This document shows positions 28,292 to 37,617 of a DNA stretch of 64,000 bases, in pieces. Made by a program: the position numbers and the translations under genes. Source of the DNA: Empedobacter brevis NBRC 14943 = ATCC 43319 (GTDB lineage Bacteria > Bacteroidota > Bacteroidia > Flavobacteriales > Weeksellaceae); NCBI RefSeq assembly GCF_000382425.1, contig NZ_KB908303.1, forward strand, positions 46,951-110,950, in the 5' to 3' direction. Under the pieces are notes generated by a model. The model was not told the DNA's origin, did no database searches, and saw only the letters and a program-made list of their open reading frames with translations. Positions within the stretch are counted from its first letter, which is position 1, and every line of letters begins with the position of its first letter.

Positions 28292-31200
28292 CTATTTATT
28301 ACGGTATTCGTTCCAAGTTTTAATTTTTAAATCATCCATTGATAATGTTGTAAATGCATTGATGAAAGCCGAAGCTAAACGCGCATTTGTTACCAATGGA
28401 ATATTGAAATCTACTGCTGTACGACGTATCTGGTAATCATTATCTAATTCCGCTTTTGTTAAGTTTTTCGGAATGTTGATTACCATATCAATTTTCTTGT
28501 CGTGTAAGTAAGACATTACATTTGGTTCTTTTTTATCAGAAGGCCAGTAAACTAAAGTCGAATACACGTCGTTTTCTGTAAAGAATTTATGTGTTCCTTC
28601 AGTAGCATAAATTTTATATCCTTTTGCGATTAATTGTTTTGCCGGTCCTAATAAAGCAACTTTCGATTCAATTGGTCCACCAGAAATTAAAACTGTTCGC
28701 TCAGGAATTTCATATCCAACAGATAACATCGATTTTAATAATGCTTCTTCTGCTGTATCTCCGATACATCCTACCTCTCCTGTAGAAGACATGTCTACAG
28801 ATAGCACCGGATCTGCTCCTGCTAAACGTGTAAATGAAAATTGAGAAGCTTTCACTCCTACATAATCCAAATCGTACACAACTTCTGAATGTCCTTTTTC
28901 AACTTCTAGTCCTAATAAAACTTTTGTTGCTTTTTCAATTAAGTTATTTCCAGCCACTTTCGATACAAATGGGAACGAACGTGACGCGCGGATATTAGTT
29001 TCGATAACACGAACTGTATTATTTTTAGATAAGAACTGAATGTTCATTGGCCCTGAAATTTCGAAACGTTTTGCAATCTTCGCTGCAACTTTTCGCATTT
29101 GGCGAATTGTTTCAATATACACTTTTTGAGGTGGATAATACATGGTTGCATCTCCTGAGTGTACACCGGCAAATTCTACGTGTTCGGAAATAGCATAATC
29201 TACAATTTCTCCGTTTTGACATACTGCATCCAATTCAATTTCTTTTGCACCTTGTACGAATTCAGAAACGACAACCGGATAATCTGGCGAAACCTCTTTT
29301 GCTAATTTTAAGAATGCATCTAATTCTTCCGTATTCGAAACCACGTTCATTGCAGCTCCAGATAAGACATAAGAAGGACGAATTAAAACCGGAAAATTAA
29401 CTTCTTCCACAAATTTATGAATCGCTTCTAAAGAAGAAAGCTCTTTCCAACGCGGTTGATCAATCCCCAATTCATCTAAAATTTCAGAGAATTTGTGACG
29501 GTTTTCTGCATCATCAATACGCAAAGGAGAAGTTCCTAGTATATTGATTGATTGATCATACAATCTCATGGCTAAATTGTTTGGAATTTGCCCTCCAGTT
29601 GAAATAATGGTACCTTCCGGTTGTTCAAATTCTAAAATATCCATTACTCGTTCGAACGATAATTCTTCAAAATATAAACGGTCTGATTCATCATAATCCG
29701 TTGAAACAGTTTCCGGATTATAATTGATGATAATTGTTTTATAGCCATTCTTAGCCGCTGTTTGCGCTGCATTTACAGAACACCAGTCGAATTCCACAGA
29801 CGACCCAATACGATAAACACCTGATCCTAAGATACAAACTGACTTTTCAGTTTCTTGAACTAGATCATTTTCAGTCCCATGATATGTTGTATATAAATAA
29901 TTGGTTTGTGCCGGGAATTCTGCTGCTAACGTATCAATTTGTTTAACAACGGGTTTTATTCCGAAGTTTTTGCGCAACTCACGAACTGTTAATTCATTTC
30001 TGTGTACGTTTTGATTTCCTTTTACTAAAACTGCAATTTGCTGATCCGAAAACCCTAGTAACTTTGCACGTTTTACTAAATCTGCTTCAACTTGTTCAAA
30101 TCGTTCTAATGCTTCAAATTCTTTCGAAACATTAAATATTCTTTCTAAACGTTGTAAGAACCATAAATCAATTTTCGTTAAATCATGGATTTTTTCAATT
30201 GAATATCCTGCTTTGAAAGCTTCTGTAATAGCATATAAACGCTCATCGTTTGGCTCTGCTAGCCAAGTATCTAACGATTCTCCTTCTGGAATTGTGAATC
30301 CGTTAGCGACGAAACCTCTGTGCCCGATATCCAACATACGAATTCCTTTCTGAATCGCTTCTTCAAAAGAACGTCCTATGGCCATCACTTCTCCTACAGA
30401 TTTCATTGCTGAACCAATGTTACGACGAACTCCGTAGAATTTGTTTAAATCCCAACGAGGCAGTTTCACTACACAATAATCTAATGCCGGTTCGAACATT
30501 GCAGATGTTGTTTGCGTCACACTATTTTTCAATTCATCTAAAGAATATCCCAAAGCTAATTTCGCAGCAACAAAAGCTAATGGATAACCAGTTGCTTTAG
30601 AAGCTAAAGCAGAAGAACGTGATAAACGAGCGTTTACTTCGATTACACGGTATTCTTCCGAAACTGTATCGAAAGCATATTGGATGTTACATTCTCCAAC
30701 TACACCAAGATGACGAATTGTGCGAATTGCAACTTCACGTAATTTATGGTATTCCGAATTTGATAAGGTTTGAGATGGAGCAATTACGATAGATTCTCCT
30801 GTATGAACACCGATTGGATCAAAATTTTCCATGTTACAAACTGTAATACAGTTATCGTAAGCATCGCGTACCACTTCGTACTCAATTTCTTTCCATCCTT
30901 TTAATGACTCTTCCACTAAAACTTGAGAAGAATAATTGAATGCTTTTTCAACTAATTCTAATAACTCTTCTTCATTATTTGCGAAACCAGAACCTAAACC
31001 TCCTAATGCGTAAGCTGCACGAATAATTAATGGAAAACCAATTCTTTTACCCGCTTCCATTGCATCTGCAACAGTTTCTACCGCTTCAGAACGAGCCGTT
31101 AAAACACCGATTTGATCCAATTTTTCAATGAAAATATCACGATCTTCAGTCGATTCGATAACTGGAATTTGAGTACCTAATACCTCAACTCCATATTTTT

Positions 31201-31522
31201 CGAAGATTTTTTCTTTGTTTAATTCAACCGCACAGTTTAAAGCGGTTTGTCCTCCAAAGGCGACTAACACACCATCCGGTTTTTCTTTTTGGATAACTTT
31301 TTCTACAAAGTAAGGCGTCACAGGTAAAAAATAGACCTCATCTGCAATCCCTTCAGAAGTTTGAACAGTTGCAATATTCGGGTTAATTAAAACTGTTTTG
31401 ATTCCTTCTTCTTTTAACGCTTTTAACGCTTGTGAACCGGAATAATCAAACTCCCCTGCCTGTCCAATTTTTAATGCTCCTGATCCTAATACTAATACTT
31501 TTTTAATATCTTTTTTTAACAT
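28292..31522 (-). CDS. carB: Carbamoyl-phosphate synthase large subunit
   Basis: The 1076-residue length is standard. It opens with KKVLVLGSGALKIGQAGEFDYSGSQALKAL. Two ATP-grasp halves follow (first ~2-400, second ~555-935), with duplicated blocks such as IEVNARLSRSSALASKATG and IETNIRASRSFPFVSKVAG, and a C-terminal MGS-like allosteric domain (STGEVGCIGDTAEEALLKSML onward). It makes carbamoyl phosphate from bicarbonate, ammonia (from CarA) and 2 ATP for arginine and pyrimidines. Last gene of the arg/car unit, 11 bases after carA. Confidence 0.98.
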   Translation of the reverse strand: MLKKDIKKVLVLGSGALKIGQAGEFDYSGSQALKALKEEGIKTVLINPNIATVQTSEGIADEVYFLPVTPYFVEKVIQKEKPDGVLVAFGGQTALNCAVELNKEKIFEKYGVEVLGTQIPVIESTEDRDIFIEKLDQIGVLTARSEAVETVADAMEAGKRIGFPLIIRAAYALGGLGSGFANNEEELLELVEKAFNYSSQVLVEESLKGWKEIEYEVVRDAYDNCITVCNMENFDPIGVHTGESIVIAPSQTLSNSEYHKLREVAIRTIRHLGVVGECNIQYAFDTVSEEYRVIEVNARLSRSSALASKATGYPLAFVAAKLALGYSLDELKNSVTQTTSAMFEPALDYCVVKLPRWDLNKFYGVRRNIGSAMKSVGEVMAIGRSFEEAIQKGIRMLDIGHRGFVANGFTIPEGESLDTWLAEPNDERLYAITEAFKAGYSIEKIHDLTKIDLWFLQRLERIFNVSKEFEALERFEQVEADLVKRAKLLGFSDQQIAVLVKGNQNVHRNELTVRELRKNFGIKPVVKQIDTLAAEFPAQTNYLYTTYHGTENDLVQETEKSVCILGSGVYRIGSSVEFDWCSVNAAQTAAKNGYKTIIINYNPETVSTDYDESDRLYFEELSFERVMDILEFEQPEGTIISTGGQIPNNLAMRLYDQSINILGTSPLRIDDAENRHKFSEILDELGIDQPRWKELSSLEAIHKFVEEVNFPVLIRPSYVLSGAAMNVVSNTEELDAFLKLAKEVSPDYPVVVSEFVQGAKEIELDAVCQNGEIVDYAISEHVEFAGVHSGDATMYYPPQKVYIETIRQMRKVAAKIAKRFEISGPMNIQFLSKNNTVRVIETNIRASRSFPFVSKVAGNNLIEKATKVLLGLEVEKGHSEVVYDLDYVGVKASQFSFTRLAGADPVLSVDMSSTGEVGCIGDTAEEALLKSMLSVGYEIPERTVLISGGPIESKVALLGPAKQLIAKGYKIYATEGTHKFFTENDVYSTLVYWPSDKKEPNVMSYLHDKKIDMVINIPKNLTKAELDNDYQIRRTAVDFNIPLVTNARLASAFINAFTTLSMDDLKIKTWNEYRNK

Positions 31523-31533
31523 CGTGATTCTAA

Positions 31534-32622
31534 TTATGCGTTAGCGTTTTTATATTTTTTTACTTCTTCGATGAATTCATCAAATAAATATTCTGTATCA
31601 ACTGGCCCTCCCATCGCTTCCGGGTGGAATTGAACGGTAAAGAATGGTTTTGATTCGTGACGAATTCCCTCACACGTTCCATCATTTAAGTTCGTAAAGA
31701 ATGTTGTAAATCCTTCCGGTAATTTCGAATCATCTACTGCATAACCATGATTTTGAGAGGTGATAAAACATCTTTTTGTTCCAACCAATTGTACGGGCTG
31801 ATTGTGTGAACGGTGTCCGTATTTTAATTTGAATGTCGATGCACCAGCAGCTAAACTTACCAATTGGTTTCCTAGACAGATTCCGAAAATTGGTTTATCC
31901 ACTTTCAAAGATTCTTTGATATGATTAATGGTAGGAACACATAAAGCCGGGTCTCCAGGACCATTTGAAATGAATAAACCATCATACTCTAATGTTGAAT
32001 AATCGTAATCCCATGGCACACGAATCACTTCTACATCACGGTTTACAAAACAACGAATGATGTTATTCTTCACTCCACAATCAATCAAAACAATTTTGAT
32101 ATCAGCTCCTTCATTGTAACGAATAACCTCTTTACATGAAACCTCATCAACTAAATTATCTTGATTTGGATCATAATATTCAATATCCTGATCAGCCACA
32201 ATTTTTCCTAAAGTAGAACCTTGCTCACGTAATTTTTTTGTAATCATACGTGTATCTATTCCATAAATACCAGGAATGTTTTGGCTTTCTAACCAAGCTC
32301 CTAATTTTTGGATAGCATTCCAGTGGGAATAATCATCAGCATAATAAGAAACAACTAATCCGGTTACCTGAATCTGATTAGATTCCATCCACGCTTCAAT
32401 TTCATTGATCATTGCTTTATCATCAGGAACACCATAATTTCCGATCATAGGAGCCGTCATCACCATAATCTGCCCTTTGTAAGAAGGGTCAGTCAAACTC
32501 TCATTGTATCCAACTAAAGCTGTGTTGAATACTACTTCTCCTGCAGCAGAAGTATATGCACCGAAAGATTTTCCTTCGATTTCTAATCCGTCTTGGAATA
32601 CTAATTTTACTGTCTTATCCAT
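31534..32622 (-). CDS. carA: Carbamoyl-phosphate synthase small subunit
   Basis: The 362-residue protein has the CPSase small-chain N-terminal domain (SYKGQIMVMTAPMIGNYGV). A class I glutamine amidotransferase domain follows: the nucleophile Cys is in PIFGICLGNQLVSLAAG, and the His-Glu pair is in VQFHPEAMGGP. It hydrolyses glutamine and passes ammonia to CarB. It overlaps the end of argD by 8 bases and precedes carB by 11, so these three genes are tightly coupled. Confidence 0.97.
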   Translation of the reverse strand: MDKTVKLVFQDGLEIEGKSFGAYTSAAGEVVFNTALVGYNESLTDPSYKGQIMVMTAPMIGNYGVPDDKAMINEIEAWMESNQIQVTGLVVSYYADDYSHWNAIQKLGAWLESQNIPGIYGIDTRMITKKLREQGSTLGKIVADQDIEYYDPNQDNLVDEVSCKEVIRYNEGADIKIVLIDCGVKNNIIRCFVNRDVEVIRVPWDYDYSTLEYDGLFISNGPGDPALCVPTINHIKESLKVDKPIFGICLGNQLVSLAAGASTFKLKYGHRSHNQPVQLVGTKRCFITSQNHGYAVDDSKLPEGFTTFFTNLNDGTCEGIRHESKPFFTVQFHPEAMGGPVDTEYLFDEFIEEVKKYKNANA

Positions 32623-33751
32623 TGATGATAATGTTTATTTCAGTTTCTAAAGCTGATATGAATTTGTCTACGTATTGTTTTGTAACAGTTAAAGGTGGTA
32701 ACAAACGAATAACATTTGTTCCTGCATAACCTACAAAAATGTTGTGTTTTGTTAATAAGTTATTTTTCAATTCTCCGATTGGAAAGTCAAACTCAATTCC
32801 AATCATAGAACCTCGTCCACGAACTTCTTTAATTTTTGGGAATTTGTTTAATTGGATTCCTACATATTCACCTATTTCCTTCGCGTTTTCGATTAAATTC
32901 TCTTTTTCAATCACATCTAAAACGGCTACTGCAGCTGCACAAGCCAAATGATTTCCTCCGAAAGTTGTTCCTAATAATCCGTAAGAAGCTTTAAACTCTG
33001 GAGAAATTAATACTCCACCGATTGGGAACCCATTTCCCATTCCTTTTGCCATCGTAATCAAATCTGCTTTGATACCGGAATGTTGATGCGCAAAGAATTT
33101 TCCAGAGCGTCCGTAACCACATTGAATTTCATCTGCAATTAAAACGACTCCGTTTTCTGTACATACTTTTCTCAATTCTTGTACAAATTCGTCTGATGGT
33201 AAAACGATTCCTCCAACACCTGCAATAGGTTCATAAATCACAGCTGCTACATCGCCTCCTGCAATCACTTCTTTCACTTCATCTATATTATAATCTACGA
33301 AAGATACTTTATGATGCGCATTGAAAGGCGCTATAATTTTTGGATTGTCAGTGAGTGCAACTGTTCCGGAAGTACGCCCGTGAAACGCTCCGTGAAATGC
33401 AATAACACGGTCTTTACCGGTATGAAATGACGCTAATTTTACAGCATTTTCATTTGCTTCTGCTCCAGAATTAATCAAGAATAAAGTATAGTCATCATAA
33501 CTAGATACTTTTCCTAATTTTTCTGCCAACTCTTGCTGAATTGGTATATTTACTGAGTTTGAATAAAACCCAATACTATTGATTTGTTCTGTTAATTTCT
33601 CAACATAATATGGATGTGAGTGACCAATTGAAATCACAGCATGACCTCCATAAAGGTCCAAATATTCTTTCCCGTTTTCATCCCAAAGGATACAATCTTT
33701 GGCTTTTACCGGAGTTACATTCATTAATGGATATACGTCGAATAGTTTCAT
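32615..33751 (-). CDS. argD: Acetyl-/succinylornithine aminotransferase
   Basis: The 378-residue class III PLP aminotransferase has FLINSGAEANENAVKLA, the PLP-stacking segment FHGAFHGRTSGTVALT, LIADEIQCGYGRSGKFFAHQ and the Schiff-base Lys in DLITMAKGMGNGFPIGG. It converts N-acyl-glutamate semialdehyde to N-acyl-ornithine. In Bacteroides the acyl group is succinyl, and whether that applies here cannot be told from sequence. It is separated from argC by a four-helix-bundle gene. Confidence 0.93.
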   Translation of the reverse strand: MKLFDVYPLMNVTPVKAKDCILWDENGKEYLDLYGGHAVISIGHSHPYYVEKLTEQINSIGFYSNSVNIPIQQELAEKLGKVSSYDDYTLFLINSGAEANENAVKLASFHTGKDRVIAFHGAFHGRTSGTVALTDNPKIIAPFNAHHKVSFVDYNIDEVKEVIAGGDVAAVIYEPIAGVGGIVLPSDEFVQELRKVCTENGVVLIADEIQCGYGRSGKFFAHQHSGIKADLITMAKGMGNGFPIGGVLISPEFKASYGLLGTTFGGNHLACAAAVAVLDVIEKENLIENAKEIGEYVGIQLNKFPKIKEVRGRGSMIGIEFDFPIGELKNNLLTKHNIFVGYAGTNVIRLLPPLTVTKQYVDKFISALETEINIIING

Positions 33752-33778
33752 TTTGTTTTAAGTTTTACGTTTAACGGT

Positions 33779-34141
33779 TTATGCTAAACGATTGTTAATT
33801 GTTTTAATAAAAGCTAATAGCATCGCTTTTATCTTTTCAACTTTATCTTCTAGTTCTTTAAATGTTTCTTCGGTAATCAATTTTAAATCATTTGATAAAA
33901 TCAATAAATAAAGCGTTTCATTCGTCGAACCTAAAGCAATATGAAGGAATCGTAAAAAATCTTTATCTGAATTTCTTCCACACCCTTCAGCTATATTATT
34001 CGGTATAGAAACACAAGCTCTTCTTAATTGAGATGTTAGATTAAACATTTCAGATTTAGGAAATTCAGAAGTTATTTCATAAACTTTCAAAGTAAATTGA
34101 TGAGATTCGTTCCACACTTTTATATTCCTAAAGTCTTGCAT
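33779..34141 (-). CDS. Four-helix-bundle protein of the 23S rRNA-IVP family, inserted in arg operon
   Basis: The 120-residue protein has the IVP family signatures: MQDFRNIKVWNESHQFTLKVYE, FPKSEMFNLTSQLRRACVSIPNNIAEG and LHIALGSTNETLYLL. This family was first seen as proteins encoded in intervening sequences of 23S rRNA, but many members are free-standing. It interrupts argC and argD with 31-base and 27-base gaps that are rich in degenerate TTAAAC/GTAAAC-like strings. It has no obvious link with arginine synthesis. The fold forms pentamers in known structures; its role is unknown. Confidence 0.92.
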   Translation of the reverse strand: MQDFRNIKVWNESHQFTLKVYEITSEFPKSEMFNLTSQLRRACVSIPNNIAEGCGRNSDKDFLRFLHIALGSTNETLYLLILSNDLKLITEETFKELEDKVEKIKAMLLAFIKTINNRLA

Positions 34142-34172
34142 ATCGTTTACTGTTAAGCTTTAAGCCTAAACC

Positions 34173-35159
34173 TTAGAAGGCTACTGTTTTAAGATTAAGA
34201 CCAAGATTTTCTTCCCAACCAAACATCAAGTTCATATTTTCTACCGCTTGCCCGGAAGCTCCTTTTGTCAGATTATCGATAATAGAAGTAATCAACAACA
34301 CATCATCTTGTTTCTGCACATGTAAAAAACATTTGTTCGTATTGACAACTTGTTTCAGGGCAATTGGCTCATCTAATACAAATGTAAAAGGTTCATTTTT
34401 GTAATATTCTTTAAAAATATTCTTAGCTTCTTCTTCTGTTAAATCTGTTTTTAAATAAACACCTGCCAAGATTCCGCGCGCAAAATCTCCTCTCATTGGC
34501 AAGAAATACACTTTGTTATTGAAATCCTTTTCCAATTGATTCAGTGTTTGGTAGATTTCTCCTTCGTGTTGATGCGTAAACTCTTTATAGAAAGAAACGT
34601 TATTGTTTCGCCAACTAAAGTGCGTAGAAGCTGATAAACTTTGTCCGGCACCTGTAGAACCTGTTACAGCATTGATATGAAGATCATTTTTAATTTTATT
34701 CGTTGCTGCTAATGGTAAAACTGCCAATTGAATAGCTGTTGCAAAACAGCCCGGATTTGCAATATTTTTCGCTTTTTTAATTCCCTCACGGTCTAATTCC
34801 GGTAAACCGTAAACAAATGTTCTATCTTCGAAAATGTGGTTCGCATTTAATCGAAAATCATTACTCAAATCAATAATTTTTGTGTTGACTGAGTATTTAT
34901 TGTTTTGTAAAAACTCTGCCGATTTTCCGTGACCAAGACATAAAAAAACGACATCAGCATTTTCGTCTATTTTATCCGAAAATACGATGTCAGTTTCTCC
35001 AAACAAATCGTCGTGTACTTTGGTAACGGGGTTTCCTGCATTGGACGTACTATACACAGATGAAATATTAACCATCGGATGATGAATCAATATTCTTAGC
35101 AGTTCACCTGCTGTGTATCCGGCACCTCCTACAATGCTTACATTAATTTTGTTTGTCAT
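34173..35159 (-). CDS. argC: N-acetyl-gamma-glutamyl-phosphate reductase
   Basis: The 328-residue protein has the NADP-binding start NVSIVGGAGYTAGELLRILIHHP, the catalytic Cys in IANPGCFATAIQLAVLPLA and the His in EFTHQHEGEIYQTL. It reduces N-acyl-glutamyl phosphate to the semialdehyde. The 167-base gap upstream, with the argG terminator in it, suggests a separate promoter for argC-IVP-argD-carA-carB. Confidence 0.95.
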   Translation of the reverse strand: MTNKINVSIVGGAGYTAGELLRILIHHPMVNISSVYSTSNAGNPVTKVHDDLFGETDIVFSDKIDENADVVFLCLGHGKSAEFLQNNKYSVNTKIIDLSNDFRLNANHIFEDRTFVYGLPELDREGIKKAKNIANPGCFATAIQLAVLPLAATNKIKNDLHINAVTGSTGAGQSLSASTHFSWRNNNVSFYKEFTHQHEGEIYQTLNQLEKDFNNKVYFLPMRGDFARGILAGVYLKTDLTEEEAKNIFKEYYKNEPFTFVLDEPIALKQVVNTNKCFLHVQKQDDVLLITSIIDNLTKGASGQAVENMNLMFGWEENLGLNLKTVAF

Positions 35160-35230
35160 TTTTTGTTTTTTGCGCGTGTTAGGTATAATACCTCATTTAT
35201 TAGTTTTGACGTTTCAATACTTCCATTTAC

Positions 35231-35266
35231 TTTGAATAAAAATATCATCTGATACTTTATTCGCTT
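35231..35266 (-). promoter_or_regulatory. Possible ArgR-binding region upstream of argC
   Basis: 35231-35248 reads TTTGAATAAAAATATCAT. Its left half matches the ARG box WNTGAATWWWWATTCANW perfectly; the right half is off by one base. The next 18 bases (35249-35266) form a weaker second match. They lie 72-107 bases before argC, in the gap that should hold its promoter. Confidence 0.35.
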
Positions 35267-35289
35267 TAGATTTATTTTATTATTGAAAT

Positions 35290-35315
35290 AAAGTGGATTC
35301 GTTGGAATCCACTTT
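35290..35315 (-). terminator. Terminator of argR-argG transcript
   Basis: An 11-bp perfect stem AAAGTGGATTC-gttg-GAATCCACTTT begins 11 bases after the argG stop. On the minus strand it is followed by an interrupted T-rich stretch, so it may be leaky into argC. Confidence 0.65.
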
Positions 35316-35326
35316 AACCAAATCAA

Positions 35327-36508
35327 TTAATCGAAACTATGAACAATCTTTAATTGATTCCCAAATATTTTGATGAAACCTCTTGCATCTCTACTGTCCC
35401 AAGCTTCATTCTCTTCTCCGTAAGTAGCAACCTTAGACTGCATCATATCATAAGGTGAATCTATTCCGATCATTGAAAAATAATAAGGATTCAATTGTAC
35501 TTTTACCTTTCCGGTTACATGATTCTGAGAAGACTCTAAGAATGCCTCAATATCACGCATTACCGGATCCATATATTGTGCTTCGTGCAATAATGTTCCA
35601 TACCAATTCGCTAACGAATCTTTGTGCAACAATTGCCATCTTGTTAGCGTATGTTTTTCTAATAAATGATGTGCTTTGATTAAGATATAAGCTGCAGGTG
35701 CCTCGAAACCTACACGTCCTTTGATCCCTAAAATTGTATCTCCTACATGAATATCACGTCCTATTGCATATTCACCTCCTATTTCATTTAATTTTTGAAT
35801 TAAAGCAACGGGAGATAGCTTTTCACCATCTAAAGCAGTTGGAATTCCTTTTTCAAATTCAATTTCAATTACAGATGGTTCTGTTCGTGATAACTGTGTC
35901 GGATAAGCTTCTTCCGGCAACGCTTGGTTTGATGTTAATGTTTCTACTCCTCCAACAGATGTTCCCCAAATTCCTCTGTTAATAGAATATTTTGCTTTTT
36001 CCCAACTATAATTTACACCATTTGCCTGTAAATAATCAACCTCTTGTTGGCGCGATAATTTTTCATCACGAATTGGTGTGATAATTTTAGATTGTGGTGA
36101 GATAACGGCAAAGGCAACATCAAAACGAATTTGATCATTTCCTGCTCCTGTAGAACCATGTACAATGTATTCTGCCTCCACATCTTTTGCATATTGAGCA
36201 ATTGCAATTGACTGAAACATACGTTCTGCACTTACTGATAGTGGGTACGTGTTATTTTTTAAGATATTTCCGTAGATTAAGTAGCGAACACAATCGTTGT
36301 AGTATTTGTCTGTGATATCAATTGTCACGTGTTTAGAAGATCCTAGTTCATAGGCACGTGTTTCAATATCTTTTAACTCTTCTTCTGAAAATCCACCAGT
36401 ATTTACAATTACTGTATGTACCTCCATTCCTTGATCTTTTGTTAAGTTAACTAAACAGTACGATGTATCTAAACCTCCACTGTAAGCTAAAACTGCTTTG
36501 TTGCTCAT
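35327..36508 (-). CDS. argG: Argininosuccinate synthase
   Basis: The 393-residue protein has the PP-loop AVLAYSGGLDTSYCLVNL at the N-terminus. YIVHGSTGAGNDQIRFDVAF, the TSNQALPEEAYPTQLSRTEPSVIEIEFEKGIPTALDG region and GRDIHVGDTILGIKGRVGFEAPAAYI follow. The mid-region EEAYPTQLSRTEPSVI marks it as the divergent Bacteroidota ArgG type. It joins citrulline and aspartate using ATP. It lies 7 bases after argR. Confidence 0.96.
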   Translation of the reverse strand: MSNKAVLAYSGGLDTSYCLVNLTKDQGMEVHTVIVNTGGFSEEELKDIETRAYELGSSKHVTIDITDKYYNDCVRYLIYGNILKNNTYPLSVSAERMFQSIAIAQYAKDVEAEYIVHGSTGAGNDQIRFDVAFAVISPQSKIITPIRDEKLSRQQEVDYLQANGVNYSWEKAKYSINRGIWGTSVGGVETLTSNQALPEEAYPTQLSRTEPSVIEIEFEKGIPTALDGEKLSPVALIQKLNEIGGEYAIGRDIHVGDTILGIKGRVGFEAPAAYILIKAHHLLEKHTLTRWQLLHKDSLANWYGTLLHEAQYMDPVMRDIEAFLESSQNHVTGKVKVQLNPYYFSMIGIDSPYDMMQSKVATYGEENEAWDSRDARGFIKIFGNQLKIVHSFD

Positions 36509-36515
36509 TGTTTGT

Positions 36516-36968
36516 TTATTTGTTTATATTGGGAATAATTCTTCTTAATTCATTGATCACCTCTTCTCGGCTACTTTCTTCTTTCATTACAATCAATACT
36601 GTATCGTCTCCTGCTATTGTTCCGATAATTGTATTGAAATGAGTATTATCAATTTCAAAACCGATTCTGTTAGCATAGCCCGGTTTAGTTTTTATAACAC
36701 CCAAGTTTTTTGAAAAAACCAATGTCATTTGTTCGTTATGTGTGACAGTTGGTGTCGCAACAGGGTTCTCTGTAAGGCGATAAATGTATTGTCCTGAAGC
36801 ATTAGGAACTTTCGAAACTTTCAATTCGCGCAAATCTCTGGATAAAGTCGCTTGAGTAATTGAGATATCTAAATCGATTAGTTTTTTTAATAATTCGTCT
36901 TGATTACTTATTTCTTGATCTGTTATTAAATCTTTTATAATCTGGAATCTGTATTTTTTATTACTCAT
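36516..36968 (-). CDS. argR: Arginine repressor
   Basis: The 150-residue protein has a winged-helix N-terminal domain with the ArgR recognition helix (SITQATLSRDLRELKVSKVP). The C-terminal oligomerisation and arginine-binding domain carries GTIAGDDTVLIVMK, whose paired Asp contacts arginine. With arginine bound it should form hexamers that repress the arg genes around it. A near-perfect ARG box (36969-36986) touches its own start codon, so it is probably self-repressing together with argG. Confidence 0.95.
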   Translation of the reverse strand: MSNKKYRFQIIKDLITDQEISNQDELLKKLIDLDISITQATLSRDLRELKVSKVPNASGQYIYRLTENPVATPTVTHNEQMTLVFSKNLGVIKTKPGYANRIGFEIDNTHFNTIIGTIAGDDTVLIVMKEESSREEVINELRRIIPNINK

Positions 36969-37002
36969 TTTGAATATTTATTCGGAATTTTAGGCAAATA
37001 TA
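36969..37002 (-). promoter_or_regulatory. argR promoter with ARG box
   Basis: TATATTTG on the minus strand (37002-36995) is an exact -7 element. Immediately downstream, 36969-36986 reads TTTGAATATTTATTCGGA on the plus strand, matching WNTGAATWWWWATTCANW at all but one position. It fills the space between the -7 element and the argR ATG, where a bound repressor would block initiation. Confidence 0.6.
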
Positions 37003-37038
37003 CTCATTTTAGACAAAAAAAAACCTTAGCTCGTATAT

Positions 37039-37617
37039 TTATTCACTTTCTTTTTTATTCTCGTTTTGTTTTGCACGTTGTGCATACTCATCATCAAGGT
37101 TATCATAAACCAAACCTGTACAAATACAACGTTCACGATCGTTATCCATCAAGATGTGGTAATTTTTACAACTTTTACAGCCATTCCAAAATTCATCCGA
37201 TTGCGTTAATTCTGAAAAAGTTACTGGCTTGTATCCTAATTTTGTGTTCATACGCATTACAGCTAAAGATGTTGTAATACTAAAGATTTTTGATTTCGGG
37301 AACTTTGTACGTGACAGTTCAAAAACAGCATGTTTTATTTCGCGTCCAATTCCTGAACTCCTTAAATCTGTACGAACAATTAAACCTGAGTTTACAACGA
37401 ATTTTTCTTCTTCGTAAGTTTCAATGTAGCTAAACCCTGCCAATTGATCATTATCATCAAAAGCTATCACAGCATTTCCATTGCGCATTTTGCGCTCTAA
37501 ATAAACCGGATTTCGTTTAGCAATACCCGTTTTTCTCATACGAGCGGATTCTTCGTACCATTCGCACAACAATTCTGTGTACTTGGCATCATCTGCATTT
37601 GCTATTCTAACATACAT
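37039..37617 (-). CDS. GNAT acetyltransferase, candidate N-acylglutamate synthase
   Basis: The 192-residue protein has a GNAT core: VNSGLIVRTDLRSSGIGREIKHAVFEL carries the acyl-CoA pyrophosphate loop (SSGIGR), followed by FSITTSLAVMRMNTKLGYKP. A C-terminal cysteine set (GCKSCKNYHIL ... RCICTGLV) looks like a metal site. It sits directly upstream of argR-argG, divergent from argB-argE. No argA or argJ is present in the window. Acting as the first enzyme, acylating glutamate, is therefore a reasonable inference from position; the acyl donor (acetyl- or succinyl-CoA) is open. Confidence 0.75.
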   Translation of the reverse strand: MYVRIANADDAKYTELLCEWYEESARMRKTGIAKRNPVYLERKMRNGNAVIAFDDNDQLAGFSYIETYEEEKFVVNSGLIVRTDLRSSGIGREIKHAVFELSRTKFPKSKIFSITTSLAVMRMNTKLGYKPVTFSELTQSDEFWNGCKSCKNYHILMDNDRERCICTGLVYDNLDDEYAQRAKQNENKKESE

